A stretch of DNA of 12,783 bases from an uncultured Achromobacter sp. (GTDB lineage: Bacteria > Pseudomonadota > Gammaproteobacteria > Burkholderiales > Burkholderiaceae_B), in contig CAJYKY010000090.1 in NCBI GenBank assembly GCA_913775005.1, forward strand, positions 1-12,783. The letters run 5' to 3'. The notes beneath the pieces are model-generated. The model saw only the letters and a list, made by a program, of their open reading frames with translations, made no database searches and was not told the DNA's origin. This document shows positions 5,669 through 12,149 of the stretch, one piece after another. Position numbers and translations under genes: made by a program. Position 1 is the stretch's first letter, and every line of letters begins with the position of its first letter.

Positions 5669-6598
5669 TTAAAGCCCGCGCGATAAAGGCAGCTTGCTGC
5701 CCGCGATGGCACGCTCGGCCAGGACGTCGCGACGGAACCGGAACAGCTTGGCGGGTCGGCCTGTGGTGCCCGTGGCCATCTGCCCTGTTTCTTCGACCAG
5801 GGCCTGCTGCTCGATCAAGCGGCGGAAATTCTGCTTGTGCAGCGCTCGGCCGGCGAGCGCTTCTACGGCCAATTGCAGTTGCAGCAAGGTGAATTCGGCC
5901 GGCATCAGTTCAAACACCACGGGACGGTACTTGATCTTGGCGCGTAGCCGCGCAATACCGGTGGCCAGAATCCGCCGATGATCATGGCGCATCGGCTCGC
6001 CCGGCAGCACCGCCTTGCCGCCGCGGCGCCGCGCGGCTTCGGGCACCAGGCCGGCTTCGAACAGCAGCTCGTAGCGTTGCAGCACCATGTCTTCATTCCA
6101 CGCCGCGCCTTCCAGGCCAAACGTGATGGCGGCGCGTTGATGGCGGCGCATGCGCACGTCGGCCTCGTCGCTGGCGTTGCACCACTGCGTGAGGCTGGGC
6201 ACGATCAATTCTTCCACCAGCGCCGGCGTGCCGGTCCGCCGGTCTTCCCACGGAAAGTAGCGATACCAGTCCTGCCAGCCCACCTGCGCCACGCCGGTCT
6301 CGCCTGCCTCGCGCGTCAGACCCAGATAACTGACAGACATGACGCGCGCGCCCGACTCGTCGGACCGGTCACCGTCGGCAAAGGTATAGAGCTGCTCGAC
6401 ATAGCCCAGCGGATGATGCGTCTGCGTTTCCACCCAGGCGCGCAGGCCGGCTTGCAACGACCGGTGCGACAACTCGAAAGGCCCCGCCGGCAACGCGCGT
6501 GCGTCATCCGTCGTCAACACTCGCGGCTCGCCATGCGTCACCGCGACAAGCACGGCAACCAATTCGGTGTGGACGGAGCGTTCGACGGATTCGGTCAA
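5669..6598 (-). CDS. nadQ: NadQ-type transcriptional regulator of NAD biosynthesis (Nudix-like domain plus winged helix)
   Basis: This 309-residue protein resembles the COG4111/NadQ group, related to NrtR: an N-terminal Nudix-fold ligand domain and a C-terminal winged helix. The N-terminus shows the Nudix core (ELVAVLVAVTHGEPRVL, 12-28). The segment where a Nudix box would fall (about 44-73) ends in GYVEQLYTF and lacks the catalytic REx2EExG pattern, so it probably binds rather than hydrolyses a nucleotide. The C-terminus has FELMPAEFTLLQLQLAVEAL (229-248), NFRRLIE (257-263) and TGRPAKLFRF (279-288), typical of the NrtR-type DNA-binding domain. It lies directly upstream of nadC on the same strand, whose promoter has a strong palindrome, supporting a repressor role. 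The start is taken as TTG at 6598; no good ribosome site is seen, so the true start may be a few codons downstream. The gene symbol rests on family resemblance and context. Confidence 0.8.
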   Translation of the reverse strand: MTESVERSVHTELVAVLVAVTHGEPRVLTTDDARALPAGPFELSHRSLQAGLRAWVETQTHHPLGYVEQLYTFADGDRSDESGARVMSVSYLGLTREAGETGVAQVGWQDWYRYFPWEDRRTGTPALVEELIVPSLTQWCNASDEADVRMRRHQRAAITFGLEGAAWNEDMVLQRYELLFEAGLVPEAARRRGGKAVLPGEPMRHDHRRILATGIARLRAKIKYRPVVFELMPAEFTLLQLQLAVEALAGRALHKQNFRRLIEQQALVEETGQMATGTTGRPAKLFRFRRDVLAERAIAGSKLPLSRGL

Positions 6599-6655
6599 GG
6601 TGGGCGGATGAAAAGGGGTGGACAGGGCCGGCCGCTAAACCGCAAGGCGCCGGGA

Positions 6656-6691
6656 ATTATAAGGTTCTGGTCTTGCAACAGCCGCTTGCAA
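6656..6691 (-). promoter_or_regulatory. Possible nadQ promoter with TTGCAA direct repeats
   Basis: On the minus strand a perfect TATAAT (6661-6656) lies about 50 bases upstream of the nadQ start, with no good -35 at standard spacing. Two copies of TTGCAA (6673-6678 and 6686-6691), 13 bases apart, sit just upstream where a regulator could bind. They do not resemble the nadC operator. Apart from this, the 6599-6795 gap shows nothing clear. Confidence 0.45.
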
Positions 6692-6795
6692 ACGTGACAG
6701 GCCAGATGATCGCGGCGCCGCTCGCACGACCTAACATGAAGGCGAGTATCCAGGCGCGTCGCCATCCTGGGACGCCCGCAATCGGAGCGATAGCC

Positions 6796-7026
6796 ATGTT
6801 GAAAACTGCCCCCGATCCTCATGCTGCGGCCCCTGCCGCACCCCCCGAAACGTCTGCCCCTGTCGACCCGCGCAAGGGCACGGAAACCTTGCCGATGCCC
6901 GATCAAAGCAAAGACGTGGCCGGCATGCCGCGCGACGGCCGCGCTATTGCACAGCCAGGCGAACCCGGCGTCATCGCCCCCGAGGACGATGTGCTGGACA
7001 CGTCGTACGAGAACCGCAAGGGCTGA
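6796..7026 (+). CDS. Small proline-rich hypothetical protein (76 aa)
   Basis: I do not recognise this gene. The ATG at 6796 is preceded by GGAG at 6784-6787, eight bases upstream, a sound ribosome site, and the frame ends at 7024-7026. The 76-residue product is hydrophilic and proline/alanine-rich (DPHAAAPAAPPETSAP near the start), with a more acidic tail (PEDDVLDTSYENRKG), no hydrophobic segment and no cysteine; it is probably intrinsically disordered. The same frame is open further upstream, but those codons have no ribosome site and overlap the nadQ start on the other strand. A perfect 11-bp hairpin follows 30 bases after the stop, as for a short transcription unit. It is separated from both the nadQ and the fimbrial genes, with no clue to function. 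Confidence 0.5.
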   Translation: MLKTAPDPHAAAPAAPPETSAPVDPRKGTETLPMPDQSKDVAGMPRDGRAIAQPGEPGVIAPEDDVLDTSYENRKG

Positions 7027-7055
7027 AGCGAGCGCAAGCAAAGGCCATTGATGAT

Positions 7056-7083
7056 ACGCGAGCCGCGAGTCTGCGGCTCGCGT
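7056..7083 (+). terminator. Strong GC hairpin after the small ORF
   Basis: ACGCGAGCCGC (7056-7066) pairs perfectly with GCGGCTCGCGT (7073-7083) around a 6-base loop. No T-run follows, so it is not a canonical intrinsic terminator, but its position between the small ORF and the fimbrial promoter fits an insulating or transcript-end role. Confidence 0.5.
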
Positions 7084-7149
7084 TGCGGCTTGCGTTGGAT
7101 TGCGCTTCCGTCTGCGCTCAGGATGCGCATTGAGATTCGAACATCGGAA

Positions 7150-7193
7150 ATAGGCGCACGCCTATATCAAGCCGGCGAGTGCGTTTCTACACT
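7150..7193 (+). promoter_or_regulatory. RcsB-like box and -10 of the chaperone-usher operon
   Basis: TAGGC-GCAC-GCCTA at 7151-7164 (16-bp palindrome with flanking A and T, 7150-7165) is followed by TAT, and 20 bases after GCCTATAT comes TACACT (7188-7193) as a -10. The -35 position (7165-7170, TATCAA) is poor, which fits activator dependence. With a start near 7200 the box centre is about -42.5, the class II activator position. The same arrangement, with identical spacing, precedes the pilin gene at 12150. The adjacent response regulator is the likely binder. Confidence 0.7.
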
Positions 7194-7237
7194 GCTACGC
7201 TTCTCCGGCCTGCCGGCCGCTGCTCTAGCGATCTCCA

Positions 7238-7942
7238 ATGTTCAAGACTTCTCTTTCCCGCGTATTCGCGGCGACCCTTTTCGCGTTCCTGCTTCCCGCC
7301 AGCCAGGCGCACGCCATGGGCATCCAGCCCGAAACCTCTGTGGTGCTCGTTCAAGAGTCCACCGGCGAAGGCACGATCGGCATCAAGAACACCGGCGACG
7401 AACCCGTGCTGCTGGTGTCCGTCATCGAACACATTCAAGAAGACCAGGAAGATTGGATCACCGTGTCGCCGCCCGCCGCCGTGCTGGCGCCGGGCAAGAC
7501 GCAACTTGTGCGGTTCCTGCTCACCAACGACAAGCCCCTGAACATGCAGCGCATGAAGCGCGCCATATTCGAAGGGATTCCGCAGTCGGGTGAAGCCGGC
7601 AACAAGCTGCGCCTGACCATCCGCCAGGATCTGCCCTTGATCGCGCTGCCCAAGCGCGTCGCGCCTGACAACGCCCCCTGGAAGAAACTTGCCTGGGCCG
7701 CGCAAGACGGCAAGTTGACGGTGCACAACCCCAGTCCCTATGTGGTGCGGATGGACCAGCAGGTTCACATCCAGCCTTCCAACCAGGCGCTGATTCTGCC
7801 CAAGACCTACATCCTGCCCGGTGAAACGCTGGAGCTGCTTGCGCCGGGTGCGAACGTGCAGCGTGAAACCACCGTGCGGCTGTATCCCGCTAGCGTCTAC
7901 GGCTATCAGGTCTCGTCTTACGACGCGCCGATCAAGCACTGA
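7238..7942 (+). CDS. Periplasmic fimbrial chaperone (PapD-like)
   Basis: PapD-like chaperones fold pilus subunits in the periplasm by donating a strand and hand them to the usher. The 234-residue product begins with a Sec signal (MFKTSLSRVF, hydrophobic core, cleavage after ASQAHA at about residue 26). The first Ig-like domain holds VVLVQESTGEGTIGIKNTGD (35-54), the APGKTQLVRF block (84-93) and KRAIFEGIP (107-115), matching the ERxYRxxFxxIP region next to the subunit-binding strand. The second domain follows (about 145-230). There are no cysteines. It belongs to the divergent chaperones found with DUF1120-type fimbriae rather than to classical PapD/FimC. The start is fixed by the signal peptide; no ribosome site is evident. 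It is the first gene of the operon, and the usher starts two bases after its stop. Confidence 0.88.
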   Translation: MFKTSLSRVFAATLFAFLLPASQAHAMGIQPETSVVLVQESTGEGTIGIKNTGDEPVLLVSVIEHIQEDQEDWITVSPPAAVLAPGKTQLVRFLLTNDKPLNMQRMKRAIFEGIPQSGEAGNKLRLTIRQDLPLIALPKRVAPDNAPWKKLAWAAQDGKLTVHNPSPYVVRMDQQVHIQPSNQALILPKTYILPGETLELLAPGANVQRETTVRLYPASVYGYQVSSYDAPIKH

Positions 7943-7944
7943 CG

Positions 7945-10596
7945 ATGTCGCGGCCCGATTCGGGCGCGCTTACCCGCTTGGCCCCCGGAGCAAGGCTTCG
8001 AACGACGTGGCCGTGCTGGCGTTGCGCGCCTAGCCCCGTCATGGCGGTCGCGTCCGTGTTGCGCCCGGCCGTTGCAAAACGCGGCGTCGCAAAACGCGCC
8101 GTGACTGCCGATGCCGTCGCCGCTGCCGTTATCCTCACCGCCGCCAGCCTTTGTCTGCACGGTGTGGCGGCGGCGCAGCCGTCCGCCAGCGCGGGCGGAT
8201 TCGACCTTGAAATCCTGAAAAGCCGAGGCTTGAATCCGGCTATCGCCTCGCACTTTCAGGACGTCGCTCAGTTCATGCCGGGTACGCACACCGTCACGTT
8301 AAGCGTCAACGGCCGCCAAGTGGGCCGTGCGCAGGCCTTGTTCGACAGTCAAGGCAAACTGTGCCTGACGCCCGACCTGCTCAAGCTTGCCGACTTGAAC
8401 GTGCCCGACATCCCGGACAGCGTTGCGCCCTCGTGCCCCGACAATTTCCTGCGTGCCTGGCCCGCGACCACCATCGCCTTGCACCCCGAGCGCATGGCGG
8501 TCGATATCGTGGCGCCACCTGGCGCAATCAACCGGTCGTCACAACGCACGCTGTACCAATCCGGCGGGCGCGCGGCCATATTGAACTACGACGTGCTGTC
8601 CAGCCAGACGCATCACCTTGGCAACGCCAACCGCTACTTGCAGGCCTACACAGAAGTGGGCCTGAACGCCAACGACTGGATCCTGCGCAGCAATAGCGCC
8701 TATTCCAGCCTGGGCGGAAGATCGACGTGGAACCACATCGATGCCTACGCGCAGCGCACCTTCGCGTCCCGTCACACCACTTTTCAAATCGGCCAGATCA
8801 ACCTTCAAGGCGCGCTCTTTGGCGGAATGCCCGTCACGGGCATGCAGGTGTTTCCCGAATCCGCCTTGCAGCTCCAGAGACAGGAAGGCACGCCGATCTC
8901 GGGCATTGCACACACGCAGGCGCGTGTGGACGTCTGGCAGAACGGCATTCCGCTCGCCTCCACCATTGTGCCGCCCGGCCCCTTCACGCTAACGGACGTC
9001 GTGGCGCGTTCGCTCAACCAGGACATCAAGGTTGTCATTCACGAAGCCTCGGGTGAAACCCGCGAGTTCACCGTTCCGGCGGCGGCGCTGTATGTGGACC
9101 GGCTTGGCGCGCCGGCCGGCTTCAGCGGCGGGCTGGGCGTGCTGCGCCATGAAGGGCAGGCAGGCGGCAGTACGGAACCCGTGGCATCGGCCGAATATGG
9201 CATTGCGCTAAGCGAGCGCAGCAACCTCACCGCCGGTCTCGTGCTCAGCCGCGACTTCCGCGCAATTGGCGCGCGCACCGACTTGATCCTGCCAGGCAGC
9301 GTGCAGACCGGGCTGCAATCGCAGTGGTCGCAGAACGTGCACACCGGCCGCAGCGGGGCGCAGTATCTGCTGTCAGGGTCCGCCATGCTGCTGCCCAGGC
9401 TATCCGCCAACGTGTCCTTGCTGCGCCGTACCGACGGCTACAGCGATATCCAGAACGCCAGTTACGCGCGAGCCAGGCACGACAGCTTGCACGACGAACC
9501 CTGGGGCGATCGCTACCGCTACCGCAATGACTACATCAAACAGCAGCTTAGCGCCGGCCTGGGCTGGAGCCACGCCTGGGCCGGCGGCTTCAGCGCCAGC
9601 TTCAGCGAATCCGTCAACGCGCGCGGCAATGCCACGCGCCGCGGCATGCTGAACTGGGGTAAGAGCTTTCACCGCGCAAGCCTGTCTGTGTCGCTAGAAC
9701 GCGACGTGGGGTCCAGCCATCGCAACCAAGGCAGCTTTCTCTACGTGAACCTGAGCATGCCGATAGGCAAGCAGAGTTTCAGCGCGTCGATGCAGCGGCA
9801 GGACGATGGCAGCACTTACGGCCTGAGCACCAGCGCCGCCATCAATGAAAATGCCAATTACAGCTTGAACGTCACCACCAGCACCAACGGCCGGCCAAGC
9901 TACTCGGGATCCGTGGGCCTGGATTCGGCCTATACGCAGTTGAACGTCGCCGCGAGCAGCTTCAGCGGCGGCTACAGCCAGGCTGTGCGCGCGCGCGGCG
10001 CAGTGGTCGGCCATGCGCAAGGCGTGAGCTTTTCGCCATACCGCGTCCAGGACACCTTCGCCATTGCCTCGGTGGGCGACCTGTCCGGCGTACGCCTGAG
10101 CACGCCGGCGGGCAGCGTCTGGACTGACGCGTGGGGACGTGCCGTGATTCCGTCGGTGCCCGCCTACCGCAATGGTCAGATCCAGGTTGCCACCTCATCG
10201 TTGGCGCGCAACGTGGACCTGATCAACGGCCGCTCCAATCTGGAGCCTGCACGCGGCTCGGTATCGGCAATCGACTTCACGGTCGTCAAGGTGCGTCGAG
10301 CCTTGCTGACTGCGACCTACCCGGATGGCACGGCCGTCCCCAAGGGCGCCGCCGTGCTCGCGGCTGATGATTCGTTCATTACGCTGGTAGGCAGTGGCGG
10401 GCAGATTTTTCTGCCCGATCTTCAGTCGCCCGATGCAGCAATCACGGTGGCGCCTGCCGACAGCGCGCCATGCGCATTGCGCTTCGACCTGCCCGCCTCT
10501 GCCGACCTGAACCAGCATTACGAACGGGCGGCCGCCACCTGCGAACCCGTGACGGACATAGATAGTGCTTCGTCAGGTGCCAAGGAAAAATCATGA
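7945..10596 (+). CDS. Fimbrial outer-membrane usher protein
   Basis: Ushers are 24-strand outer-membrane pores that receive chaperone-subunit complexes and polymerise the pilus. The order seen is a signal sequence, an N-terminal chaperone-binding domain from about residue 86 (FDLEILKSRGLNP) with conserved LSVNGRQVGRAQALF and cysteines at GKLCLTPDLL and APSCPDNF, then a long beta-barrel rich in alternating aromatic and polar residues. Within it TFQIGQINLQGALFGGMPVTG and PPGPFTLTDV are typical usher blocks. The C-terminal domains include RRALLTATYPDGTAVPKGA and a late Cys pair (PCALRF, ATCEPV). From the ATG at 7945 there are 883 residues, but the hydrophobic signal core begins only near residue 55. 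An ATG at 8041 (MAVASVLRP, 851 residues) may be the true start. Neither has a clear ribosome site, so coupling to the chaperone is likely. It overlaps the next gene by four bases (ATGA). Confidence 0.92.
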   Translation: MSRPDSGALTRLAPGARLRTTWPCWRCAPSPVMAVASVLRPAVAKRGVAKRAVTADAVAAAVILTAASLCLHGVAAAQPSASAGGFDLEILKSRGLNPAIASHFQDVAQFMPGTHTVTLSVNGRQVGRAQALFDSQGKLCLTPDLLKLADLNVPDIPDSVAPSCPDNFLRAWPATTIALHPERMAVDIVAPPGAINRSSQRTLYQSGGRAAILNYDVLSSQTHHLGNANRYLQAYTEVGLNANDWILRSNSAYSSLGGRSTWNHIDAYAQRTFASRHTTFQIGQINLQGALFGGMPVTGMQVFPESALQLQRQEGTPISGIAHTQARVDVWQNGIPLASTIVPPGPFTLTDVVARSLNQDIKVVIHEASGETREFTVPAAALYVDRLGAPAGFSGGLGVLRHEGQAGGSTEPVASAEYGIALSERSNLTAGLVLSRDFRAIGARTDLILPGSVQTGLQSQWSQNVHTGRSGAQYLLSGSAMLLPRLSANVSLLRRTDGYSDIQNASYARARHDSLHDEPWGDRYRYRNDYIKQQLSAGLGWSHAWAGGFSASFSESVNARGNATRRGMLNWGKSFHRASLSVSLERDVGSSHRNQGSFLYVNLSMPIGKQSFSASMQRQDDGSTYGLSTSAAINENANYSLNVTTSTNGRPSYSGSVGLDSAYTQLNVAASSFSGGYSQAVRARGAVVGHAQGVSFSPYRVQDTFAIASVGDLSGVRLSTPAGSVWTDAWGRAVIPSVPAYRNGQIQVATSSLARNVDLINGRSNLEPARGSVSAIDFTVVKVRRALLTATYPDGTAVPKGAAVLAADDSFITLVGSGGQIFLPDLQSPDAAITVAPADSAPCALRFDLPASADLNQHYERAAATCEPVTDIDSASSGAKEKS

Positions 10597-11261
10597 ATCT
10601 TTATCGAACGTCGCGTCGGCGCTTGCTGGTCTCTGGCCTGGCGATGGCGGCAGGGTCGTTAATTAGCGGCCATCCGTCAGAAGCGTGGGCGCAGCCTGCG
10701 CCCGCCATCACTCAGGTGGATACGTCCGCAAACGCGCGCGCCAAAGCGCAGGCGCAGGCTCAGGCACAGGCACACCCTGCCTTGCAGGCCAGTTGCCTGA
10801 TCACCTTCGGCCAAGCCAATGTCGACTACGGCAGTTTTACTGCCGGCCAGCTGTCACGGGATGCCAATCACCGCTACACGCTGCCGTCTCGCTCGGTGGC
10901 GCTGTCGATTTCCTGCCCCGCGCCTCAGCCGATGTCCTTGCGCTTGAATGCGGCGGCCCGCCCCGATGGCGCGGTCAGGTTTGCCCAAGGGGGTGCGATG
11001 ACCGTCGTGCTCAGTCAGGTCAGAATCGATGGCCAGGACACGCGCGTCATCAATCCTGACACGCATCATGGTCCGCAAAGCCAGGCCGCGTTGCGTCCGG
11101 GCGAGATCGTTGTCATGGAACACGGGCGCAGCGGACGAACCCTGACGGCGCAGATCGATCTCTATCCAGAAGTCTTTGATGCCGATGTGCGCGTCACCGA
11201 CCAGACACTGTGGTCCACGACGTTGCTTGTCGAATTGCTGGATACGGACCGGGCACGCTGA
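10593..11261 (+). CDS. Minor fimbrial subunit or adhesin (DUF1120-like), possible Tat signal
   Basis: This is a 222-residue secreted subunit whose ATG overlaps the usher stop (ATGA, 10593-10596). The N-terminus MNLYRTSRRRLLVSG matches the twin-arginine pattern (S7-R8-R9-R10-L11-L12) before a hydrophobic stretch and a likely AWA cleavage near residue 33; Sec export is equally possible. An Ala-Gln repeat (51-61) forms a flexible linker. The pilin-like domain starts at QASCLITFGQANVDYGSF, with C68 and C108 (SISCPAPQPMSL) placed like the conserved disulfide of DUF1120-type pilins. Its place after the usher suggests a tip adhesin, initiator or minor subunit. Family assignment comes from the SC-x-ITFG and cysteine spacing, not a firm full-length match. 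A perfect inverted repeat overlaps its stop. Confidence 0.75.
   Translation: MNLYRTSRRRLLVSGLAMAAGSLISGHPSEAWAQPAPAITQVDTSANARAKAQAQAQAQAHPALQASCLITFGQANVDYGSFTAGQLSRDANHRYTLPSRSVALSISCPAPQPMSLRLNAAARPDGAVRFAQGGAMTVVLSQVRIDGQDTRVINPDTHHGPQSQAALRPGEIVVMEHGRSGRTLTAQIDLYPEVFDADVRVTDQTLWSTTLLVELLDTDRAR
10746..10775 (+). repeat. Short GCNCAG hexanucleotide repeat (Ala-Gln)
   Basis: Four GCNCAG units (10746-10769) plus a partial fifth encode AQAQAQAQ in the minor subunit, just after its signal sequence. Unit length is in frame, so slippage would change linker length without breaking the gene. Third-base differences among units make recent slippage uncertain. Confidence 0.6.
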
Positions 11262-11275
11262 TCAATTGCCCGGTC
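11247..11275. terminator. Inverted repeat at the convergent end of the fimbrial operon and regulator gene
   Basis: GACCGGGCA (11247-11255) pairs perfectly with TGCCCGGTC (11267-11275) around an 11-base loop that contains the stop codon of the minor subunit. The regulator gene ends at 11281 on the other strand. There is no T-run on either side, so bidirectional termination is only a suggestion. Confidence 0.4.
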
Positions 11276-11280
11276 GGGGG

Positions 11281-11970
11281 CTACAGGATGCCGCAGAGTT
11301 TGAACAGACCGTTGTCCGTCGTGACGCCCAATTTGCGATACGCGGTCGCTTTCTGGGCGCTGATGGTCTTGGGGCTGCGCCCGAATTTGACCGCGATCTC
11401 GGAGATGGTCATGCCTTCAAGCAGACAGCGGATCACCTCGCGCTCGCGGCCCGACAGCGATGCGCCGTCCAGCAAATCGGGTTTTGCCGGCTGCGTTGCG
11501 CCGTCTGTGGGCGGGGCATCCTGCTGCGTGGTCGATGCACCTGAAAGCAGATAGCTCATTTGCGCATCGCAGTAGATACCGCCTGCGGCCACCTTGCGCA
11601 CCGCCAGCAGAATTTCATCCGAGCCGCCGCCCTTGCCCACAAAGCCATGCGCGCCCGAACGCAGCGCGAGCGCAACGGTGGCGGGGTCATACAGGGCCGA
11701 CAGCACCAGAATCCGGGCCGCCGGAAACTTGATGCGCAAGGTCCGGATCAACGAGATGCCATCCATCTCGGCCGGGCCCAGCGAATAATCGATCAGCAGC
11801 AGATGCGCCGTTTGAGTAGTGGGAGCCAGGATCAGGTCACGGCTGGATTCGTATTCACCCACCACGAGGATGTCGCGATTTTGCGACAAATACGCAGACA
11901 CACCCGCGCGCACCACCGGATGGTCATCCAGGATAGCGATGCGTACCGGGTATAGGTTGGGGGCTGTCAA
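11281..11970 (-). CDS. Response regulator, RcsB/FixJ (LuxR HTH) type
   Basis: This is a two-domain cytosolic transcription factor, about 229 residues from the chosen TTG at 11970. The receiver domain has the acidic pair D15-D16 (ILDDHPVV), phosphoacceptor D61 (LLIDYSL), S91 (LVLSALYD) and K113 (GFVGKGGG), all residues needed for phosphorylation. A Gln/Pro/Thr-rich linker (about 144-169) leads to a LuxR-type helix-turn-helix (171-225: LSGREREVIRCLLEGMTISE, then RSPKTISAQKATAYRKLGV). The SPKTISAQK recognition helix and following KLGV-x2-D resemble RcsB and other Bordetella-type fimbrial regulators. The start is uncertain: no ATG exists upstream, and a GTG at 12081 would add 37 atypical residues and overlap the predicted operator. 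No sensor kinase is in the window. Placed between the fimbrial operon and the pilin gene, it probably activates both. Confidence 0.85.
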   Translation of the reverse strand: MTAPNLYPVRIAILDDHPVVRAGVSAYLSQNRDILVVGEYESSRDLILAPTTQTAHLLLIDYSLGPAEMDGISLIRTLRIKFPAARILVLSALYDPATVALALRSGAHGFVGKGGGSDEILLAVRKVAAGGIYCDAQMSYLLSGASTTQQDAPPTDGATQPAKPDLLDGASLSGREREVIRCLLEGMTISEIAVKFGRSPKTISAQKATAYRKLGVTTDNGLFKLCGIL

Positions 11971-12056
11971 TATGAAATCCCAGGATAGAGCCAAGATTTT
12001 CCGTTGCTTTTCACGCAGCGCAAAACCCGCGTAGAAGATAGTAGCGCAGCGCCTGG

Positions 12057-12066
12057 GCAGGCCTGC
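12057..12066. promoter_or_regulatory. Perfect GCAGGCCTGC palindrome upstream of the pilin box
   Basis: A 10-bp perfect palindrome containing AGGC/GCCT lies nine bases left of the RcsB-like box, in the divergent gap between regulator and pilin (11971-12149). It could be an accessory half-site pair for the same regulator or for autoregulation; by itself it is weak evidence. Confidence 0.25.
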
Positions 12067-12073
12067 TGAAAGA

Positions 12074-12117
12074 TTAGGCACGCGCCTATATACCGAGTTC
12101 CGTCCATTTCCTAGAGT
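12074..12117 (+). promoter_or_regulatory. RcsB-like box and -10 of the pilin gene
   Basis: TAGGC-ACGC-GCCTA at 12075-12088 continues as GCCTATAT, and exactly 20 bases later comes TAGAGT (12112-12117). The predicted start near 12124 puts the box centre at about -42.5, as before the chaperone. The -35 position (12089-12094, TATACC) is poor. The box also lies about 105 bases upstream of the divergent regulator gene and could serve autoregulation. Confidence 0.7.
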
Positions 12118-12149
12118 GAATGTTTTCCTCTCTTTGATTGTGGATAGTC

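Noticed and set aside
5664..5679. GCGGG/CCCGC hairpin around the nadQ stop as a terminator
   Set aside because: Only 5 bp, no T-run on the minus strand, and the nadC -35 follows closely; probably GC chance.
6595..7041. 148-codon minus-strand frame over the small proline-rich ORF
   Set aside because: Runs straight into the nadQ start and promoter region, with no ribosome site; the plus-strand ORF at 6796 has a good GGAG and a following hairpin.
7205..7216. CCGGC-CT-GCCGG hairpin in the chaperone leader
   Set aside because: Five-bp GC stem in GC-rich sequence, not repeated at the pilin leader; no supporting signal.
7187..7939. 250-codon minus-strand frame opposite the fimbrial chaperone
   Set aside because: Mirror of a recognised PapD-like gene; no domain, no ribosome site.
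11971..12081. GTG at 12081 as start of the response regulator
   Set aside because: It would add 37 residues before the receiver domain that look unlike the family and would place the start inside the RcsB-like box.
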